A DNA stretch of 26,328 nt, from NCBI GenBank assembly GCA_913775005.1, contig CAJYKY010000566.1:1-26328 (forward strand), given 5' to 3'. A model generated the notes under the pieces. That model did no database searches and had not been told where the DNA came from. It saw only the letters and a list, made by a program, of their open reading frames with translations. The position numbers and the translations under genes are program-made. This document shows, piece by piece, positions 18,671 to 25,180 of this stretch (the stretch's first letter is position 1; each line of letters starts with the position of its first letter). Source of the stretch: an uncultured Achromobacter sp. (GTDB lineage: Bacteria > Pseudomonadota > Gammaproteobacteria > Burkholderiales > Burkholderiaceae_B).

Positions 18671-18684
18671 GTACAGCCCCGCAC

Positions 18685-18712
18685 ATCTGCCTGCGCTATC
18701 CGCCAGGCAGAT
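18685..18712. terminator. 9-bp inverted repeat downstream of pdeM
   Basis: ATCTGCCTG (18685-18693) and CAGGCAGAT (18704-18712) form a perfect 9-bp stem with a 10-base loop, 32 bases past the pdeM stop. It may end the repair operon on the minus strand, but no U-tract follows, so an operator is an alternative. It shares CAGGCAG with the hairpin on the other side of the 12-bp array. Confidence 0.45.
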
Positions 18713-18743
18713 CCGCCCACACGCCCGCCCCTATCGCACTCAG

Positions 18744-19430
18744 CTACCGCGCCCCCGGCGTCATCGCCCCCAACGGCACCGTCTCACCCTCCACGCAAGC
18801 CACCAGCGCCGCGCTCGGTTCCGGCCGCACCGCGAAGCCGCCCGTGAAATCCGAAAACGCCGGTAGCACGGTCATTTCCGGCCGCAGCCAGAACGCGGGC
18901 CAACTGCGCGGCACGCCGGCCACGCGCGTTTTGGGGTGTACATGGCCCGCGATCACATGGCGGCCTTGCGTATCGGCGCGCGGCACATGGCGAAACAGGA
19001 ACGGGCCATCAGCCACGGCGTCGCCCAGCTCCCGCATGCCCATCGCGTCGCCTTCCAGCGCGCGGTCATGGTTGCCGGCCAGCACAGCCACATCCAGGTC
19101 CGCGTGCGCGCGCCGCCACGTCATCCATGCGTCGCGCCACGCGGCTTGCGCGGACGGGCCGTGCAACACGTCGCCCACCACCCACAGGCTGCGCGCGCCG
19201 GTCAGCGTGATCAGCCGGCCCAGCCGTTGCAGATCGGCTTGCGTCGCGCCGCTAGGCACCGCGATGCCGGCGCGGCGGAACACATGGCTTTTGCCCAGGT
19301 GCAGATCGGCGATCACCAGCCGCGACCGCGCGGGCCAGAACAAGGCGCGCTCGCCCAGCAACACGACGGGTTCGCCCGCCATCACCGTCTCCAACGCCGC
19401 GCCGTCGTGATGGTCAACCGATGCGTGCAT
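18744..19430 (-). CDS. pdeM: Ligase-associated DNA damage response endonuclease PdeM
   Basis: 228 residues. All calcineurin-type metallophosphoesterase motifs are present: ADLHLGK (41-47), VGDVLHG (85-91), AGNHDR (118-123) and AGHVHP (161-166). The length and motifs match the PdeM family encoded beside the ligase-associated helicase. The likely role is metal-dependent nuclease or phosphodiesterase action in the DNA repair cassette. ATG 19430 lies at the end of a 37-bp tandem repeat that supplies three further copies of the same start region upstream. An AGGAAAGG ribosome-binding site precedes the ATG by five bases. Translation may depend on coupling through small ORFs described separately. 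Confidence 0.92.
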   Translation of the reverse strand: MHASVDHHDGAALETVMAGEPVVLLGERALFWPARSRLVIADLHLGKSHVFRRAGIAVPSGATQADLQRLGRLITLTGARSLWVVGDVLHGPSAQAAWRDAWMTWRRAHADLDVAVLAGNHDRALEGDAMGMRELGDAVADGPFLFRHVPRADTQGRHVIAGHVHPKTRVAGVPRSWPAFWLRPEMTVLPAFSDFTGGFAVRPEPSAALVACVEGETVPLGAMTPGAR

Positions 19431-19467
19431 AGCGCCTTTCCTCGTGATGCTTAGCCGATACGTGCAT
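19414..19467 (-). CDS. 17-codon repeat ORF C, overlapping pdeM start
   Basis: ATG 19467 with an AGGAAGG ribosome-binding site opens MHVSAKHHEERRYARIG and ends at TGA 19414-19416, overlapping the first 17 bases of pdeM. It arises from the 37-bp repeat. It may serve for translational coupling rather than make a useful peptide. Confidence 0.4.
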   Translation of the reverse strand: MHVSAKHHEERRYARIG

Positions 19468-19504
19468 AGCGCCCTTCCTCATGATGCTTAGCCGTTGCGT
19501 GCAT
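19451..19504 (-). CDS. 17-codon repeat ORF B
   Basis: ATG 19504 with AGGAAGG five bases upstream opens MHATAKHHEEGRYARIG and ends with TAA at 19451. It overlaps ORF C by 17 bases and ORF A by 17 bases. Differences between units are mostly amino-acid changing, so the peptide itself is probably not selected. Confidence 0.4.
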   Translation of the reverse strand: MHATAKHHEEGRYARIG

Positions 19505-19541
19505 AGCGCCCTTCCTCGTGATGCTTAGCCGATGCGTGCAT
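19488..19541 (-). CDS. 17-codon repeat ORF A, overlapping helicase end
   Basis: ATG 19541 lies out of frame within the last codons of the helicase gene, preceded by GGAGAAA. It opens MHASAKHHEEGRYARNG and ends with TAA at 19488. It overlaps the helicase gene by 17 bases and ORF B by 17 bases, forming the first step of the chain leading to pdeM. Confidence 0.35.
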   Translation of the reverse strand: MHASAKHHEEGRYARNG

Positions 19542-21999
19542 AGCGTTTCTCCAATTGCGCGGCTGCGCGCCGCACTCGCGCCTGCCAGGTTTCGGTGCTG
19601 AGCTGCCCGCGCAGGCTTTCCGTCCACAGCGGGAACGACAGCGGCGTCAGCGCGCGCGGTGTACACAGCGCCAGCGTGCGCGCTTCGCAATCGTGCAGCG
19701 CCGCCATCAGGCGCGGCGCTTCAAGCTGAAGTTCGAAGACTTCGCGCTCGGCCTGCGCCAGCAGCAGATGATCCGGATCGTAACGGCGCAGCACGTCATA
19801 GAGCAGGCCGCTGGACGCCTGCACCTGCCGCAGCGAGCGCGCCTCGCGCCCCGGCAAGGACGGCGTCAACAGCCCCGCCACCCGCGCAATCTCGCGGAAC
19901 TGACGCCGCGCCATCTCGCCCAGGTTGACGCCATCCCGCAAATCGTCGGCCATGTTGTCGGGGCTGAGCAGCTGCCGCAGCACGGTGTCATCCAGCTCGG
20001 CCGGTTCGGCCAGCGTCAGCATCAGGCCGTAGTCATTGACCGTGAAAGAAAACGTGTTCGCCTGCCGCCGTCCCCAGCGCAGCGCGATCATCGCCGCCAT
20101 GCCTTCGTGCACCGCGCGTCCCGCAAAGGGAAACAAAAACAGATGCATGCCGCGCCGCGTGGCAATGCGTTCGGCGACAAGTCGGCCCCTGTCCGGCAAG
20201 GCGCTGGCCTGCTCCTGGATGCGCAGCAGCGGTTCCACGGCGCGCATCTCCGCATGTTCGCGCGGATGCGCATACAAGCTTTCGACCTCGCGCGCCAACT
20301 GCGTCGACAAAGGCATGCGCCCGCCCTGCCACGTCGCTACCGGCCCATCGCCGCCCTTGGCGCGCCGCACATACGCCGTCATGCCTTCCAGCCTGACCAG
20401 CTCCAGCGTGCGGCCAGCGAATTGAAAGCGGTCGCCCGGCCGCAAGCGCGCCAGAAAACCTTCTTCCACCGACCCCAGCCCGCCGCCGCGCAGATACTTC
20501 ACCGACACCGCGCCGTCGGCGGTGATCGTACCGATCGACAAGCGATGGCGAAACGCGATGCGGCGGTCATGCACGCGGTAGCAGCCATCGTCATCGCGCA
20601 CCACGCGATGAAAGTCCGGGTACTTGGCCAAGGCCCGGCCGCCTTGCACGATGAAGTCCAGCACCGCTTGCCACGTCGCCGGGTCCAGCTCGGCATACGC
20701 ATGCGTGCCGCGCACCTCATCCAGCAAGGCATCGCCGTCGAACCCGCCGCCCAGCGCCAGCGTCACCGCGTGCTGCGCGAGCACATCAAGGCTGCCTCGC
20801 AGCGGCGGACGCGATTCGATGGCGCCGCGCGCAATCGCCTGGCGCGCGGCGGCGTATTCCACCAGCTCCAGCGCCTGCGCCGGCACGCAGATGACGTGGC
20901 CCGATTCCCCCGGCCGGTGCTTGGCGCGCCCGGCGCGTTGCAGCAGCCGCGCCACGCCCTTGGGGCTGCCGATCTGCAACACCTGATCCACGGCGGGAAA
21001 GTCCACGCCCAGGTCCAGGCTGGACGTGGCCACGACGCAGCGGATCGTGCCGTCGCGCAAGCCCTGCTCGGCCGCCGCGCGCAGACGCGGGTCCAGCGAC
21101 CCGTGATGCAGCGCCAGCGTGGCCGGCGCTTCCGGCCAGATGGATTCCAGCGCGCGATGCCACAGCTCGGCCTGCGCGCGCGTGTTGGTGAACAGCAGCG
21201 AGGCGCGCACGTCGAACAGCCGCTTGAACACGCGAGGCAGTTGCGACAAACCCAGATGTCCGGCCCAAGGCAGGCCCGCGTTGCGCTCGGGCAGCAAGGT
21301 GCTGATGGTGACCTTGCGCGGCCTTGCGCCCGACACCAAGGCGCTATCCGGCGTGTGGGGCAGCAACACCTCGCGCGCTTCGTCTAAGTTGCCCAAGGTG
21401 GCCGACAGCCCCCAGGTGCGCGCCTGGCTCGACAGCCGCCGCAGCCGCGCCAGGCACAGTTGCAGCAATACGCCGCGCTTGTTGCCCAGCAACTCATGCC
21501 ATTCATCGACAACAATGGCGCGCAGCGCGCGGAACCGCGACGAAGCGTCGGCATATGACAGCAACAGCGCCAGCGACTCCGGCGTAATCACCAACACCTG
21601 CGCCTTGCCCTGCCGCGCCAGCCGCTTGTCGCGCGCGCTGGCGTCGCCCGTACGCAGCGCCACCGTCCACGCCACGCCCAGCTCGCTGGACACCTGCGCC
21701 AACGCACGCGCCGTATCCGCGGCCAGCGCCCGCAACGGCGTCACCCACAACACTTGTGGCCCGCTGCCGGCAGGCAAAGGTTCCGCATCCGTCTGCGCCA
21801 AGGCCTCCAAGAGCGGACCGCCAAACGCCGCCAGCGTCTTGCCGCTGCCGGTGGGCGTGTGCAGCAGCCCGGATTCCCCGTCCAGATAACGGCGCCACGT
21901 TTCCCGTTGAAAGCTGGCCGGCTTCCAGCCGCGCGCTTCGAACCACGCGGCCAGCGGTGCGTCCCGGTTGGACTTGCGCCCAGCGCCTGCACCACTCAT
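19525..21999 (-). CDS. Ligase-associated DNA damage response DEXH-box helicase (Lhr-type)
   Basis: 824 residues. Superfamily 2 motifs are in order: Walker A TPTGSGKT (48-55), TPLRALAAD (motif Ia), DEWH (165-168) as the DExH box, SAT (199-201), LFTNTRAQAE (motif IV), TSSLDLGVDF (motif V) and QRAGRAKHRPGE (motif VI). The C-terminal half fits the Lhr-like winged-helix and DUF-type extension. Proteins of this family are encoded with an ATP-dependent ligase, an MBL exonuclease and PdeM and are thought to act in DNA repair. ATG 21999 overlaps the ligase stop as ATGA. The 3' end RYARIG-stop lies in the 37-bp repeat, whose duplication replaced a likely ancestral TGA stop with TAA. Confidence 0.95.
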   Translation of the reverse strand: MSGAGAGRKSNRDAPLAAWFEARGWKPASFQRETWRRYLDGESGLLHTPTGSGKTLAAFGGPLLEALAQTDAEPLPAGSGPQVLWVTPLRALAADTARALAQVSSELGVAWTVALRTGDASARDKRLARQGKAQVLVITPESLALLLSYADASSRFRALRAIVVDEWHELLGNKRGVLLQLCLARLRRLSSQARTWGLSATLGNLDEAREVLLPHTPDSALVSGARPRKVTISTLLPERNAGLPWAGHLGLSQLPRVFKRLFDVRASLLFTNTRAQAELWHRALESIWPEAPATLALHHGSLDPRLRAAAEQGLRDGTIRCVVATSSLDLGVDFPAVDQVLQIGSPKGVARLLQRAGRAKHRPGESGHVICVPAQALELVEYAAARQAIARGAIESRPPLRGSLDVLAQHAVTLALGGGFDGDALLDEVRGTHAYAELDPATWQAVLDFIVQGGRALAKYPDFHRVVRDDDGCYRVHDRRIAFRHRLSIGTITADGAVSVKYLRGGGLGSVEEGFLARLRPGDRFQFAGRTLELVRLEGMTAYVRRAKGGDGPVATWQGGRMPLSTQLAREVESLYAHPREHAEMRAVEPLLRIQEQASALPDRGRLVAERIATRRGMHLFLFPFAGRAVHEGMAAMIALRWGRRQANTFSFTVNDYGLMLTLAEPAELDDTVLRQLLSPDNMADDLRDGVNLGEMARRQFREIARVAGLLTPSLPGREARSLRQVQASSGLLYDVLRRYDPDHLLLAQAEREVFELQLEAPRLMAALHDCEARTLALCTPRALTPLSFPLWTESLRGQLSTETWQARVRRAAAQLEKRYARIG

Positions 22000-23600
22000 C
22001 GCGCCAGCGCCTTCAAGGTGTCCAGCTGATCGGCCTCGGCCGCAGGCTTGTCGCGGCGCCAGCGCAGAATGCGCGGAAAGCGCACGGCCACGCCGGACTT
22101 ATGCCGCTTGGACAGGTTGACGCCTTCAAACCCCAGCTCGAATACCTGCACCGGCTCCACGGACCGCACCGGGCCGAATCGCTCGCGCGTATGCGCACGC
22201 AGCCAGCGGTCGAGTTCAAGAATTTCTTTGTCGTCCAGGCCGGAATACGCCTTGGCGATGGGCACCAGCGCGTCGCCCTGCCACACACCAAAGGTGTAGT
22301 CCGTGTACAGCGTGCTGCGCCGGCCGTGCCCGGATTGCGCATACAGCAGCACGGCGTCGATGGTCAGCGGGTCGATCTTCCACTTCCACCAGTCGCCCCG
22401 GCGGCGGCCGCTTTGATAGGCGGCGCTGGCGCGCTTGAGCATGAAGCCTTCCACGCCGCGCTCGCGCGATTGCTCGCGCAGCGTTCGGGCTGCGTCCCAA
22501 TCCGTCAGCGGTACCACGGGCGACAGCCGCAAGCGCGGGTCGGGATGCCGCAGCAACAGGGCTTCCAACTGCTCGCGACGTTCGGTTTGGGGCAAGTCGC
22601 GCAGGTCGGCGCCGTCCAGTTCCAGCAGGTCGTAGGCCAACATCCGCACCGGCGCCTCGGCCAGCCATTTGGGTCCCGGCTTCAAGCGCTGGATGCGCGT
22701 CTGCAATGCAGAAAACGGCATAGGTTCGGCGGTGTCGTCTTGCCAGGCAAGCAGCTCGCCATCCAGCACGGCGTCCACATCCAGCGCGGCGGCGGCCGCC
22801 TCCACTTCCGGAAAGCGGCCGTCCAGCCGCTCTTCCCCGCGCGACCACAGCGCCACTTCGCCATGTCGCCGGATCAGCTGCGCGCGTATGCCGTCCCACT
22901 TCCATTCCACCAGCCAGTCGTCGATGGCGCCCAGCGTCGATGGTTCGACTTCCAGCGGCGACGCCAGAAAAAACGGATAAGGTTGTTGACGGTCGCCGGG
23001 CAGGTCTTCCGCGCTGAGCAGGTCGCGCAAGAACGCCGGGCTGGGCGACCACGCGCCCAACATGCGCTGCGCGATCCGGGCAATTGGCACGCCCGACATC
23101 TCGGCCAAGGCCTGTTGCACCATGCGCTGCGACACGCCCACGCGCAGCGCACCGGTCAACAGCTTGTTGAAGACCAGCCGTTCGTCAAAGGGCAGGCCCA
23201 GCCAAGCGGTGACGATCACGTTGCGGCGCTCGGCTTCATCGCGATTCGCAATGGGCACCAGCACTTCTTCGATCCAGTCGGCCAAGCCGCGCTCAGGCGC
23301 AGCATGTTCGGGATCGGGCACCAGCAGCGCCAGCGTTTCGGCAAGGTCGCCGACCTGGTCGTAGCTGGCGTCCACCAGCCACGGCGGGGTGTTCGACGCC
23401 GCCGACGCCCACGCGCGTAATTCGCCCACCGCGGCGATCTTGCGGCGCGCGCTGCTGACCTTGCCGCCCGCCAACAGGTACAGCGCCCACACGGCGTCGC
23501 GCGGCGGCGCATCGCGGAAGTACGCCACCAGCGCCGCCCGCTTATCCAAGGTGGCGGTGCTGCGGTCCAGTTCCTGATACAACGCCGCAAATCGCTTCAT
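21996..23600 (-). CDS. ATP-dependent DNA ligase of the ligase-associated repair cassette
   Basis: 534 residues. An N-terminal helical DNA-binding domain (about 1-195) precedes the adenylation domain, with nucleotidyl-transfer motif I EWKWDGIRAQ placing the AMP-linked Lys at 234. Later motifs include LWSRGEERLDGRFPE, DGELLAW, MLAYDLLELDG (motif IIIa), EGFMLKRASAAYQSGRR (motif IV) and WWKWKIDPLTIDAVLLYAQSG (motif V). An OB-fold C-terminus ends with VRFPRILRWRRDKP (motif VI). There are no LigD-type polymerase or nuclease domains, so it differs from LigD. It joins DNA ends using ATP, beside the NAD-dependent housekeeping LigA expected elsewhere. It starts 39 bases after the exonuclease gene and overlaps the helicase gene as ATGA. 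Confidence 0.95.
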   Translation of the reverse strand: MKRFAALYQELDRSTATLDKRAALVAYFRDAPPRDAVWALYLLAGGKVSSARRKIAAVGELRAWASAASNTPPWLVDASYDQVGDLAETLALLVPDPEHAAPERGLADWIEEVLVPIANRDEAERRNVIVTAWLGLPFDERLVFNKLLTGALRVGVSQRMVQQALAEMSGVPIARIAQRMLGAWSPSPAFLRDLLSAEDLPGDRQQPYPFFLASPLEVEPSTLGAIDDWLVEWKWDGIRAQLIRRHGEVALWSRGEERLDGRFPEVEAAAAALDVDAVLDGELLAWQDDTAEPMPFSALQTRIQRLKPGPKWLAEAPVRMLAYDLLELDGADLRDLPQTERREQLEALLLRHPDPRLRLSPVVPLTDWDAARTLREQSRERGVEGFMLKRASAAYQSGRRRGDWWKWKIDPLTIDAVLLYAQSGHGRRSTLYTDYTFGVWQGDALVPIAKAYSGLDDKEILELDRWLRAHTRERFGPVRSVEPVQVFELGFEGVNLSKRHKSGVAVRFPRILRWRRDKPAAEADQLDTLKALAR

Positions 23601-23639
23601 GCTGGAGTCCGTCTCCTGTTCAGCGGCATCAGCGCCGGG

Positions 23640-24659
23640 TCAATCGTCCTCGCCATACTGCGTGGCCAGCGTCTCGGCCGCCACGCCGCTTTCGTTCAAC
23701 GTGCGCACCAGTGCGTCGGTGTCGCCATGCGTGGCAATCACGCGGCGCGCGCCGGTATCGCGGATGGTGCGCAACAGGTCGGGCCAGTCCGCATGGTCGG
23801 AAACAATAAATCCGCGGTCCATGTTGCGGCGCCGGCGGTTGCCGCGCAGCCGCATCCACCCCGACGCAAACCCATGCTGCGCCCGGCGAAAGCGACGCAA
23901 CCAGGCGCTGCCAGCGGCCGACGGCGGCGCCAGGATCAGCTCACCAGCAAGCCCCGTGCCTGGGGCGGGCGCCGAGCCTTGCGCGTCGATGACCAGGCGC
24001 GTGTCCGCCATATCGACGCCCGCGCGGCGGTACACGTCAACGCCCGCTGCAATGGCGCCGTGCAGGTAGACGGGCCGGTCGGCAAACGGTTTGAGTTCCG
24101 CCAGCACCCGCTGCGCCTTGCCCAGCGCATAGCAGTACAGAATGGCGGCCTCACCGCGTGTGGCGCAGTGGTCGCGCCATTGCACGATGTCGCGGGCGAC
24201 GTCGGCCGCGCTGGGCCAGCGGTAGATCGGCAGGCCGAACGTGGCTTCGGTGATGAAGGTGTCGCAGGGCACCACTTCGAACGGCGAACAGGTCGGATCC
24301 GGCTGGCGTTTGTAGTCGCCCGACACCACCCAGACTTCACCGCCTGTTTCGATACGCACCTGGGCCGAACCCAGCACATGGCCGGCCGGATGCAGCGACA
24401 CCCGCGCATCGCCCAGCGTGAAGGCCTCGCCATAGCCGTGCACGTGATATTCCTGATCACCCAGCCGCCATTGCAGGATGGGCAGGCCTTCGGCGCTGGT
24501 GTGATAGCGGCCCATGCCCACACGCGCGTGGTCGCCATGGCCATGCGTCAGCACCGCCACGTCCACCGGCCGCCACGGGTCGATGTAGAAGCGCCCGGCG
24601 GGGCAGTACAGGCCTTCCGGACGCAATTGCACGATGTCTCGCGTGACAGGGTTTTGCAT
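23640..24659 (-). CDS. Ligase-associated DNA damage response exonuclease (metallo-beta-lactamase fold)
   Basis: 339 residues from ATG 24659; the open frame continues upstream only through a short repeated, non-coding-looking stretch. The metal motif LTHGHGDHARVG (HxHxDH at 39-44), a second ligand His in HPAGHVLGSAQV, SGDYKRQPDPTCSPFEVVPCD and FIVSDHADW match the MBL/beta-CASP-type nuclease of this cassette (mRNA 3'-end processing factor-like). It probably trims DNA ends before ligation. It is the first gene of the operon exonuclease-ligase-helicase-pdeM. No strong promoter was found in the 239-base gap upstream; a minus-strand TATAAC (24730-24735) lacks a -35. Confidence 0.93.
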   Translation of the reverse strand: MQNPVTRDIVQLRPEGLYCPAGRFYIDPWRPVDVAVLTHGHGDHARVGMGRYHTSAEGLPILQWRLGDQEYHVHGYGEAFTLGDARVSLHPAGHVLGSAQVRIETGGEVWVVSGDYKRQPDPTCSPFEVVPCDTFITEATFGLPIYRWPSAADVARDIVQWRDHCATRGEAAILYCYALGKAQRVLAELKPFADRPVYLHGAIAAGVDVYRRAGVDMADTRLVIDAQGSAPAPGTGLAGELILAPPSAAGSAWLRRFRRAQHGFASGWMRLRGNRRRRNMDRGFIVSDHADWPDLLRTIRDTGARRVIATHGDTDALVRTLNESGVAAETLATQYGEDD

Positions 24660-24680
24660 GGCGGTGTCTCGTTCTGGGTA

Positions 24681-24728
24681 GCGGGTGCCAATTGAGGCGC
24701 CATCGGGGGTGCCAATGGGGATGCCATT
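24681..24728. repeat. Imperfect 24-bp tandem duplication upstream of the exonuclease gene
   Basis: Two adjoining 24-base units (24681-24704 and 24705-24728) match at 18 of 24 positions, both containing GGGTGCCAAT and GCCAT. They lie in the leader of the repair operon. Confidence 0.5.
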
Positions 24729-24898
24729 TGTTATACCGCGACTCGGCAGCGCCGCCGAGCCTCTGACATCTGGTGATACATGCGGCAACCGCTGCACAGG
24801 CAAGCGCGCGCGTTTTGCAGCAAGCTATGTCATCGCCGTGCTGGCACAGCAAGCCCGCACGACCCGGCTATCCGCCTTCCGTTGCATTAGGAGTCTGC

Positions 24899-24976
24899 AT
24901 GCGAACCAAGCAAATCCTGACCGTCATCGTCATTGTTGTCGCCGCTGCTTTCGCGCTGTCGCTGGCGCCCTGGTAG
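24899..24976 (+). CDS. 25-residue single-pass membrane peptide
   Basis: ATG 24899 is preceded by TAGGAG (24888-24893) with a 5-base spacing. The product starts MRTKQ, has one hydrophobic helix (ILTVIVIVVAAAFALSL) and ends APW. The positive N-terminus predicts an N-in, C-out topology. A rho-independent terminator follows 30 bases after the stop, so it is a self-contained transcription unit divergent from the repair operon. No function is recognised; small inner-membrane peptides of this size often modulate larger membrane proteins. The good ribosome-binding site, clean helix and terminator make it more likely real than most ORFs of this length. Confidence 0.65.
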   Translation: MRTKQILTVIVIVVAAAFALSLAPW

Positions 24977-25005
24977 CCCGCAGCCCCCTCGCAATCAATC
25001 CGCTT

Positions 25006-25036
25006 CAGCCCGCCGCCGCGCGGGCTGATTTCTTGT
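25006..25036 (+). terminator. Rho-independent terminator of the small membrane peptide
   Basis: CAGCCCGC (25006-25013) pairs with GCGGGCTG (25020-25027), loop CGCCGC, followed by the T-rich tail ATTTCTTGT. Confidence 0.75.
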
Positions 25037-25137
25037 CTGCACCGCCGCCCTTTCCTCCGCCATTTTTCCGCCGTGATTTTTCCCTTGGCGATGTCTACAA
25101 TCCCGCTGTCTCTCCCCCTGCTTGTTGACTCCCGATC

Positions 25138-25165
25138 TGGCCGCCCGGCCAAGACCTGACCTTGG
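25138..25165 (+). promoter_or_regulatory. Leader with two mutually exclusive short hairpins before the ArsB-type gene
   Basis: TGGCC/GGCCA (25138-25151) and CCAAG/CTTGG (25149-25165) share bases 25149-25151, so only one stem can form at a time. They end 15 bases before ATG 25181. A possible -10 TACAAT (25096-25101) lies upstream. Stems of five base pairs are weak evidence for regulation. Confidence 0.25.
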
Positions 25166-25180
25166 TTCCTTCCTTACAGC

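Larger units (their letters stand above)
19420..19545. repeat. 37-bp tandem repeat (3.4 units) at the helicase/pdeM junction
   Basis: Units run 19420-19456, 19457-19493 and 19494-19530, with a 15-base partial unit at 19531-19545. They differ at only a few positions. On the minus strand each full unit reads stop codon TAA, ribosome-binding site AGGAA(A/G)GG and ATGCAC, so each copy repeats the whole end-of-helicase/start-of-pdeM signal. There are no spacers, so it is not a CRISPR array. The 37-bp length shifts the frame by one per unit. Confidence 0.95.

Noticed and set aside
18390..18686. 98-codon minus-strand frame through the 12-bp array (PDSGPE-like repeats)
   Set aside because: It overlaps the start of the acyl-CoA-dehydrogenase-like gene in another frame, and the composition is repeat-driven.
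18532..19410. 292-codon plus-strand frame spanning the 12-bp array (LSGP-like peptide repeats)
   Set aside because: Most of it is antisense to pdeM. The repeat being a multiple of three keeps several frames open by chance, and no ribosome-binding site is seen.
19420..19545. 37-bp repeats as a possible CRISPR array
   Set aside because: Units adjoin with no spacers and contain the coding end of one gene and the start of the next; no cas gene is nearby.
19555..23420. Long plus-strand frames (610 and 554 codons) opposite the helicase and ligase genes
   Set aside because: They are shadows of well-supported minus-strand genes, with the same His/Arg/Ala-rich composition.
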